Source of the DNA: Sinonovacula constricta
Lineage: Eukaryota; Mollusca; Bivalvia; Cardiida; Solecurtidae
DNA: 64,000 nucleotides
Direction: 5' to 3'
NCBI GenBank assembly: GCA_007844125.1
Contig: CM017558.1
Coordinates: 57,913,147-57,977,146 of the forward strand
Both the position numbers and the translations under genes were made by a program. The notes beneath the pieces were generated by a model. The model ran no database searches. It saw nothing but the letters and a program-made list of their open reading frames with translations, and had not been told where the DNA came from. This document shows positions 56,200 to 64,000 of the stretch, piece after piece; within the stretch, counting starts at the first letter, position 1; each line of letters opens with the position of its first letter.

Positions 56200-57000
56200 A
56201 TGGTTTCCAAAGTCAACCAGAAATACGTATAATATGTATAACAGATTAAACAAAGAATCATGTAAATCTTTGAAAATCGAAATTAGAACCCTTAAACAAT
56301 TTTACAGTTAGATTCAAATTAAATGTGCATGACTCAAGAAAAGGAGAACCATAGTCTCAGGTAGTGAGTAGTTGGATGTATGTTATCCAGGTAAAGAAAC
56401 AGAAAAAAGTATAGTCAAAGGGAAGGACGTTTAAGGAACCAATCTGATTAGAAAATATTGTGTTTATCTAAAAACTAAAATACACAAGCTCTTGCGAGAA
56501 AATCTTAGCGTGTGTTTCATGGAGACATTTATTCTAAATAAAACCATCTCCTTCTTAGGTCTAACTATCTAATTGCTTAAACGTACTGTAAATGTATCCT
56601 GACTATTCTTTTTTCTCTTACTTTCTGCATCATTAAGGTATTTTAATTATATCCTAATATATCACAGAATACAACCCGACCCAGGTAGACCTGCATTAGT
56701 GGCTGGAACAATCAAATGATAAGTAACTAAGGCAGACCAATGAAAAGTCAGAACATTTTTTAGCAATGTAAAGGGGCATAGCTGCAAATAGTATAGATCC
56801 TTACCATCCACCTCCAGATGACAGCTGTGTGTTAAAAATTTAATGAAAGTATAAGGTCGATTGCTCTGTGACTGTTTCTTGGGTTTATCAACCCACCAAA
56901 AATTTTCTTCCAGTTGTAGATGATACTTATGTGAAGCAGTTATATACATTCTTTTGTGAACAACATGCTATACAAACGGTGTTAATAAAATATCCCATTT
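56200..57000. repeat. Third, degenerate copy of the AP4E1-like duplication
   Basis: Resembles 1915-2830 and 60320-61210 in order ('gattcaaat', 'aatg...actc..gaaaaggagaa', 'cattagtggctggaac', 'aagcagaccaatgaaaagtc'). Within it, 56650-56702 is a shortened AP4E1-like exon on the minus strand (MQVYLGRVVFCDILGYN, then stop) with the acceptor kept but the second half lost. Confidence 0.75.
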
Positions 57001-57803
57001 AAGTGAGACAACTTACAGTTAGCACCTACAACGGGACTAAAATGCTGAACAAAGAATATGTTTTACAAACAACTCGACAGTAAATGCAACTATGTACTAG
57101 GAATCTCGTACTCAAGTTTAATATATGAACGGCTGTTCTGTCCTATACATTTCCAAAGGAGGATCAGTTTGAAGCAAGATGAGCAGGCGATTACGTTTTA
57201 TTATAGCTAGTTAATGACGTCATAAGGTAATATGTTAGGTAACGAGCTCCTAAAATAATATGTAGGGCAAGGATTATATATGGAATAAACGTGTTACTGC
57301 ATTTCAGCAGGCAAAGACGGGAATTTGTTGCGCGATATTTTCATCTAAGAAAGCAACCGTATAGCCCAAGTTTTACCAGTGCAGATTTCTGATAAAAATA
57401 ATGTTGCAGGCAATATTAAGTATTTATTTAAGGGGATATCCGCCAATATTCTAATCACTATTTCCTACTTTCTATACACGGATATGTCACTTCAAATGAC
57501 AATTTGTAAATTGCAACACCGCGCATGCTAAATACCGCTATCTAATTACGTCCTAACTTTTATGTATCTCATGAAAATATTCAAATTTCAACATTACATT
57601 TGAACAAATTCACATTTCCTGCATATACAATTTACAAGTTACAAATCGAGAGGCGAAAATCACGAATACATTTTTACATTTCAAGCATCTTATTTGCAAG
57701 TTACTAATCAAGAGGCGCAAATCTCTCATGGAAAATGTACACTGCGTAACACCAGTTAAACATTAGGACGCAAGGGGGCGCTTCTAACACGGGAATATCC
57801 ATC

Positions 57804-57812
57804 TATAAATAG
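57804..57812 (+). promoter_or_regulatory. Candidate TATA box, copy 2
   Basis: TATAAATAG with the same GC-richer upstream stretch as at 278-286. Confidence 0.35.
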
Positions 57813-57917
57813 AATGTACCACTTGAACTGGTCCGCGTTCGTGTGTACTTTCAAGTTGTGAGTTTCTTGCCGACATAATCAGACACATCCATTGTTTATT
57901 TTTGCTATACAATTTTA

Positions 57918-58007
57918 GGGAAATTATTCTGTAATTAACTGGTGATCATGATATGACTAAGTACGTAGGTATATCATGATCACCAGTTAAGTACAGAATA
58001 ATATCCC
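57918..58007. repeat. Long near-perfect hairpin, 37-bp arms
   Basis: Left arm 57918-57954 and right arm 57971-58007 match as reverse complements at 35 of 37 bases around a 16-base loop. The corresponding place in copy 1 (about 410-460) has a single arm only, so the inversion arose in copy 2, probably by template switching. Confidence 0.95.
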
Positions 58008-58321
58008 TAAAAGTGTGTGATTACAGAAGATCAAATGACAAGTCAGTGTTTGTAGCACATTAAGAAAAATGCGTGATACATGTATTTATAATTATTCGTG
58101 ACATGTACTGTAGGTACATATTTACACGTCTCTACTTTTTCCTCAAGCTGTATGAATCGGTTCAAATGTTGGTCGTATATTAATCTCTCAGGTCTGACAG
58201 TCCCTAACCCGCCACACACACCCCACCCGCACTCCCTTTATACTTCTATGCTCCCACCCTCTTTCATTAAAATGCATATATCCTGATTTAACCGAAGTGA
58301 TCCGTTACCGGTACACAGTAT

Positions 58322-58390
58322 TGCCTTCGAACCAAAGATCTCCTCCGTAATCAGGTGCTCTAGCACCGGGACTACCTGGGCAGAGAGCTT
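58322..58390 (-). mobile_element. Second tRNA-like unit downstream in the same SINE
   Basis: Minus strand: 'taaaagctctctgcccaggt', 'gtgctagagcacc' and a B-box-like TGGTTCGAAGGC. It lies about 130 bp downstream of the first head in the same orientation, so either two SINEs are nested or the element is a dimer. Confidence 0.5.
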
Positions 58391-58520
58391 TTAACCTTCC
58401 CTATCTTTAGCCAGGAACGATCCGGACATAGTTATCAGTATTTAGCCTGTTCCTGCTCCACATGGTTCTTTGAAGAATCCCCCTTCTGACGCCACTAAAT
58501 AGCTGAAAAATCCCATTACC

Positions 58521-58594
58521 GAGGGCGGGGTTCGAACCCAAGACCTCTTGCTCTTGAGGAAGTTGCTCTATGAAATGAGCTACATGGGCACCTG
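58521..58594 (-). mobile_element. tRNA-derived SINE head
   Basis: Minus strand: A box 'tagctcatttcatagagca' and perfect B box GGGTTCGAACCCC, about 74 bp in tRNA-like layout. It runs on into 'ggtaatgggatttttcagct', so it is a SINE head and not a tRNA gene. Note no CCA or anticodon context. Confidence 0.7.
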
Positions 58595-60130
58595 ACTCTA
58601 GGGAAAGCATATTCACGTACCCCTGTTGATGTAGTAAAATTCCAATGCATTGTCAACAAACCCGAATGCGAATGAGTCCGATACGTATATTAAATTGGAT
58701 TAAAAGCAGTTTTAAGAACACAAAGCCTTAAATGGTAAAATTACTTGCAGAATTTTAATATATACATTAATCACGACTTTTGGCAAAAGATAACGCGTTT
58801 AATTTGACGTCAAATAACGGTTATGATTACGTTCTGTTTTTAAATTATGATATTTCGTATTTTAGCTTGAGTGAGGTCAATATTTATGTGGTACCGCCGT
58901 AAATGTTGTCAATTCTTAACTTGTACATTAGTAATTTGTGACTTGAGAATTGTGACTTTGAGATTAGTAACTTGTAAATTGTAAGGGAACATACAACTTT
59001 AAAAATTGTGACATGGGATTTGAAATTTCCAGATTGTATACGAGAAATTTGAACGAGCGTGTTTTTGCAAACAAATAGCAAATTTAAGCATATGCAGTGT
59101 TGCAATTTGCAAAGTAGAAATTGAATATTGCGGATATACCCTTCGATAGGTATTCGTAGATTTTTCGGTAAGGTCTGATTTCTAGAATCCAGAATGACAA
59201 AGTTGATACTGTAGCTCGCAGAGAAACAGTAATATTCAGCATCCAAGAAGAAAAAAGTATCAGATAGTCTTGATCCCATCATATCACACACACCCGCCCA
59301 CCCAATTGTTTTATGTTGTTGTTGTTTTATATGTCATTTTATAATCGTGTCTACTGTTCTCTTGGTGTTATCATTAAAGATATTTTGTTCGTATATGCTG
59401 AGCAGTTTCAAGTCAATATTTTAATTATTACCGAATTTTCTTTTAAAACTTCGTTATGACTCTTTTTGCATCCTAGCTGTCATGGGTTATTAACATTTAT
59501 GGGTTATTAACATTTAAGGATACTGGATCCGGGTAGGAAGGGGTAGCCATGAAGAGAGGTGGTGCATCTGCCTTAATTGGCAGATTTATAACCCACTGGA
59601 ATATCCAATAAGCCTAGTTCGTACTATAAATTAGATCTAGCTGGGGTTTGACAGATTCACGTGACAAGTGACACTACGTACATATATTTATATGCGACGA
59701 ACTTAATTCCATATGTCCTTATTTCGAAGTCAAAAAGTGACTTCTGTATAAAACTAAAAGCTTTGACGCATTGCTTGGCAGTGAAGTCGAAATGACTGCA
59801 GAAAATTGATTGATAGTTTATTTCTCAGGCATTCGGTTGTAATAACCTGTTTTCGTATAAAAAGATTTTAAGTCAATAGTAATACATTATATTGGAGCTT
59901 TATATGTAAAATCTGAATAAAAGCTGACGCTTAAAAAAAATGACTCACAAATGTAATTTTAAAACATGCATAGAAAAACTAAAATTGCGCGTCTTTAGTG
60001 TTTAATCAAGTTTTCTACCAAATGCAAACACAGCCCAATGTGTTTCGTCTGCATAAAAGATTTTCATTTATCGGGCCAGATGACCTGAAATAGCAAACAC
60101 ATTGAAGAAAACAAAGCCAATAACTCAAAC

Positions 60131-60133
<3 letters not shown>

Positions 60134-60225
<92 letters not shown>
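60134..60225 (+). repeat. (TA)46 microsatellite
   Basis: Uninterrupted 92-bp TA run absent from copy 1. It generates the Ile-Tyr repeat frames on both strands. Confidence 0.98.
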
Positions 60226-60229
<4 letters not shown>

Positions 60230-60778
60230 TAATTTATATATAAATACAAAAATATGCATCGTTACCGTTTTATTTTCATGTATGTTTACATGATTTTGTT
60301 TTTAAGTTTAATGTAAATTTTTGACAATCTATATAAATATCCTTGAATAATCTAAAGTGTTACCAGTGTAGATTTAAATAAAGGGTACATGATTCCAGAA
60401 ATGGAAAATCATTGTCTAAGGTAGTGAAATGCGGAGTCTGGTTCTAACCAAGAAAATGAACAAGGAAAATAACAGCTAATAGGAATTAAGACAACGTGAC
60501 ACTTTAAAGACTGAATCTGATTATTAAATATTAGCTTAATCTTAAGACTTTAATACACTAGCTTTCTATTGCGTTATTTTTAAGGATTAATACTAAAACA
60601 ATTTATGAAACATGTACATAACTTGATCAAACTATCTGATTGTTTCAATCTTAATTGTAACTGTGTCTCGACTACCTATTTTTCTCTTTATTTTTGCTTC
60701 ATAAAAGATTTTTAAAATTTGGTACACATGATGTTATGCATATCATGTAGGTTTAGATGAAAAGAAAATAGCTTATAC

Positions 60779-60902
60779 CTATCTTTTTATCGAGGTTAGA
60801 TCCTTGCTGAGCCAGTTTAACAGCATGGATATTGGCACACCTCATGTCGTAGCCTAGCATATCACAGTACACAACCCGACACAGGTAGTCCCGCATTAGT
60901 GA
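60779..60902 (-). pseudogene. AP4E1: AP4E1-like exon, copy 2, acceptor lost
   Basis: Frame open as MRDYLCRVVYCDMLGYDM, RCANIHAVKLAQQGSNLDKK, with three amino-acid changes from copy 1. Donor GTATAA kept. The acceptor AG has become AA ('ttccaatcac' instead of 'ttccagccac'), so normal splicing is not expected. Confidence 0.75.
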
Positions 60903-61969
60903 TTGGAACAGTCCAATGATAAATTGTATTTAGTCTTAGGAAGGACATGGTTCTATAAATAAGTGAACATTAAAAATATCTGCTTATATCAGGCAAACAG
61001 TGTAGATCTAGATCAGATCTATAAGTAACAAAAGCAGACCAATGAAAAGACAGGACATCACTTAGCAATGTAAGGGAGAATAGTTGCTCATCTTCCCTAG
61101 GGAAATTGTTCAGATCTTAACCATCCAGATGGCTGCTGTTAATTCAAGATCTATAGAAAGAATAAGCTGACTAATGCAGTTATAAAGCAGCTTCTTCTGT
61201 GAACAGCATGCCATAAACATGATACCACACCAATTATTCTGAAACCTAGCTGACCAGTCGTGATATGACCCATATTTTGCTTGCCTCTACTTTTACTAGA
61301 ACATGATCAAGATAGCCCTTTCTTTCATGGCATTTTTGTCACTTGGGGCCTTCTAGACTGTTACATGACCTACAGTTGACAAAATAATAATGAATATAAA
61401 ATATTTGTGTTATAACGTGTCTTAAAATTTAATTTTCATACTTTAACAATCTCATTGTATCAACTTGTATCATTTTTTATAACAGATATCATCAAACAAC
61501 TTAACATGAAAAAATAAAACACCATTGATACATTACTGAAATTACAGTTTGGTTCGTCTCTTGTATGAAACAAAAATATCATATGAGTCTTTTATTACAA
61601 CGGTATGTTAACTCATCACAGGGGATGTGTTTGTCAGTTTTTATAAATAGGTTGCAACAATTCAATAATGGTCATAATGGTGATGCTGTAAAATGTATTA
61701 TTGCGGGAGGACAATTTGGCTGATTTCCTGAATAGAAAAACAGATTCACTGTAGTTCAGCTGAAAGCTCTCTCAGCATAAAAGTTTTCACAATCTAAGAC
61801 TCTAAAGGCAACATGGTGAGTCACTGAGAAGTTAAAGGTACAATACTCTGACATTACTCTTAAAGGTTTGTTGTTAATATTTATAAAAATAGTCTTAAAA
61901 ATAAGAACTGACAGTGACAATTGTACAGTAATGAAATGCAACAATAACATGTTGGCCCATCCGTCAGTT

Positions 61970-62105
61970 GATTTTATTACAAAAGATTTCAAAGCTCTTG
62001 AGACTGGGGAGCTTTGTGTTGTACTGCTTCTACCAGTTCCACATCCAACCAAGCTTCGAATCAATCCGTCTCCAAGAAGACGAGGTGGTGATGATATTCT
62101 GTCTA
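61970..62105 (-). pseudogene. Duplicate of the candidate upstream AP4E1-like exon
   Basis: Partner of 3517-3656: SPPRLLGDGLIRSLVGCGTG, then RSSTTQSSPVSRALKSFV. Frame conserved between copies over about 35 residues with scattered substitutions. Confidence 0.35.
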
Positions 62106-62975
62106 CCTTAAGAATTTGAAAGAGAAAATATGATTAAGTTGGAAGAGTATAAAGTTCTAGATGTGCCAAAAAAAAAGAAGAAAAAATATCACTTTGACAG
62201 CAGCTAAAATATATTATAGTTTAGAGTAAATATAAGAGTAAATTTCATAAATTTGGCACCAAACCTGTTTTTCTTTTGGGAACCCCAAAACTATATATTA
62301 TGAGAAGAAGCAATGAAATATCTAACAATAGGGCCTCTACTAAGATAGGTTATGTATCATGAAGACGGTTATCCTCCCCTAAATACATACACCGTAACTT
62401 TACAAAGTAAACCCGCACATGTTTAATGAAATGATCACTTTCGGTCTAAATGATACAATCCATTATATATAGTTCCCACTTCAGTGAAGATCCCTTATTC
62501 TGGCAGCCATGTTTGATGGTAACTTCGAGGGATTTTCAGATAAATTGTCTAGCAGCGTAACTTTTTTTTCTTGTAATTTCTTCATTTGTGGTCCAAAATA
62601 TCGTATAAATGGTCCAATTAAAAGGTCTATACCATTGGATAGCTCCTGAAATTCATATTGTTTAATACAATATTTTTAACATTATAAATGCACAAAGAAT
62701 TAATGTACAGAAATAAATGAAATTATTGGCTCATCTTTAAACAAAATGAACGGTGTATCTTTTTTATAGTATTTACCTTTTAAAGTATCAAAATATAGTT
62801 TTGATATTTAAAATACGTATGAAAGCTCCTTAATTTAATTTTAAATTCAGTAATAGACTGACAAATAAAAACACAGTAGTAAGTTTAATACAGCACACAT
62901 TTCCAGATTTCGGCCTGCATTAGTTTGTGCTTTCCAAGATGGCTGCCTTAAACTGCCTTCTCAGTGCATATGACA

Positions 62976-64000
62976 TGCATATGGATACTATCTATTGAGC
63001 ATAGGAGTGCAGTTATTTTGCATTTTCATAATTCTACAATGTTTCAGCTTTGTTGTGCATCATATTGCATGAGATTATCTTAATAATAGTAAATACAGCT
63101 ACAAAATAAAATTGTCTACCGTAATATAAAAAAAACAACTTTGGACATGTATGCTACCGTCACTATAAAAGTGCGTTTTTACTAGAATGCAGAATTTTCA
63201 TTGTACTAAAAACGCATACAAATCGCGTACGGCTGGCTTGTTCCTTATTGCTGGATAGCTTACAACTTTTCATATCTTATTTTGAAGGTATTATATAGCT
63301 TACATATTGGATTTAACCTGACCTCTGTTGAAAATTGTGTTACATATATTGTTTGATGTTTTTTGTGGTTTTTTAATCACTTTTTACATAAATTGTCGAC
63401 CAACACGGCTTATACAGCTGAATGTCATTCCTACATGTAGTATTTTTAGTCGGCTCTTTGGAACATTGTAGTTGTATATTGACAGTTGGTCTGCTTTTAG
63501 TACATTTTAAAACATAAATTTTAAATTCGATTATATCATATGACCAGTTATGTCTGTGTAGTATATTTTAAAATATAAATATTTAAGTCTATTTATCAGT
63601 ATGACTTTGTTTGCTTTTTAAAATTATAGTTTTGTCAGTCTTTTTATTTATCTGGCAAAATTTTAATAAATTAAGTCGTTTATTGTATACAATTTGGATA
63701 GTTTGAATTTTAGGTGTATTCAATGTATTAAAACGGCAAAAATCGACTAATCTTTGAGACCGGGATTGTTTGCGATGACTGGACAACTCGCGCTTAACCA
63801 ACTCGCGCCAGGTAAAATCGCCCAATATTGGACAATTCGTCTCATATAAACACTATAGCCCTTTCCATAAACATGATTTATCTGCCCTTACATTTTGCTT
63901 TTCAACTGAGATTTAACTTGCGGAAAACGCGCACCTGCTAGTTCCGGGTAGTAAACTCTGAACGCCCACATTAATCGGTTCATAAAATAGACTGACGTCA
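62976..64000. other. Rearranged flank: short 65-bp repeats and inverted CRE segment
   Basis: 63485-63615 has two to three units of the 65-bp repeat of 6135-6630 in direct orientation. 63940-64000 is the reverse complement of about 5468-5545, ending exactly at TGACGTCA. No coding region seen. The layout indicates an inversion relative to the left end of the window. Confidence 0.65.

Larger units (their letters stand above)
58199..59964. other. Insertion specific to copy 2, including tRNA-like SINE heads
   Basis: Copy 1 runs from 'ctcaggtctgaca' straight to 'tgcatagacaaactaaaatt'; in copy 2 about 1.77 kb separate these. It contains two tRNA-like units on the minus strand (next entries) and an AT-rich tract with short 'acttgtaaattg'-like repeats (58910-59000). 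The 135-residue minus-strand frame at 58884-59291 lies in that low-complexity tract and has no recognisable domain. Confidence 0.75.
57505..62975. repeat. Segmental duplication, copy 2
   Basis: Direct-orientation partner of 1-5335. Differs by the 58199-59964 insertion, the (TA)46 at 60134-60225, the hairpin at 57918-58007 and absence of the pogo-like element. Beyond 62975 the two copies diverge. Confidence 0.9.

Noticed and set aside
58407..58616. 69-codon minus-strand frame
   Set aside because: Lies across the tRNA-derived SINE head and body.
60064..60293. Ile-Tyr repeat proteins on both strands
   Set aside because: Translation of the (TA)46 microsatellite.

Overview
The window is eukaryotic nuclear DNA: AT-rich, with short GT-AG exons separated by long introns and intergenic stretches full of tRNA-derived SINEs, decayed LINEs, TIR elements and microsatellites. 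It is most likely from a bivalve mollusc. That is inferred from a MIEAP-type (mitochondria-eating protein) gene, a family known to be expanded in bivalves; from a composite element like the bivalve 'pearl' elements (tandem ~170-bp core, GGAC-rich tail); and from the SINE and LINE types. No search could be run. There is no sign of bacterial genes, CRISPR arrays or operons.

Layout. (1) 1-5335 is a segmental duplicate of 57505-62975, with a third fragment at 56200-57000. All three carry an exon on the minus strand resembling the N-terminal trunk of the AP-4 epsilon adaptin (AP4E1). Copy 1 keeps both splice sites, copy 2 has lost its acceptor AG and copy 3 is truncated. Copy 1 also holds a 908-bp pogo/Tc1-like TIR element. 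(2) 5335-9240 holds a CRE-containing segment, a 270-bp promoter/first-exon-like block repeated at 34305-34575, and a ~65-bp tandem repeat. (3) 9.7-21.1 kb is mostly transposon debris, including a decayed LINE (ORF1, endonuclease, reverse transcriptase) on the minus strand at 16.26-21.13 kb. (4) 22892-50880 (+) is a long MIEAP-like gene. A chain of exons with compatible phases encodes a coiled coil, the MIEAP C-terminal domain in several exons, and a Glu/Ser/Asn-rich disordered insert. (5) Inside that gene, 38652-49240 is a tandem array of six full 1.68-kb units plus one partial unit. Each full unit carries one well supported acidic exon (exon B), one possible small exon (A) and an antisense SINE. 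(6) 51.2-55.6 kb is a partial downstream copy of the region 5' of the gene and of its coiled-coil exons, with both splice sites of the coiled-coil exon destroyed. (7) 55.6-64 kb holds microsatellites and the second AP4E1-like duplicate.

The main result is the internally amplified MIEAP-like gene. If every exon is used the predicted protein is about 1,140 residues, with roughly 650 of them contributed by the 1.68-kb array. Exon B differs between units at about 11% of bases, mostly changing amino acids, while the intron just upstream differs at 1 base in 248. Exon B is also recognisably related to a ~43-residue repeat inside the preceding single-copy acidic exon. This suggests a rapidly evolving, copy-number-variable acidic tract placed between two parts of the MIEAP domain.
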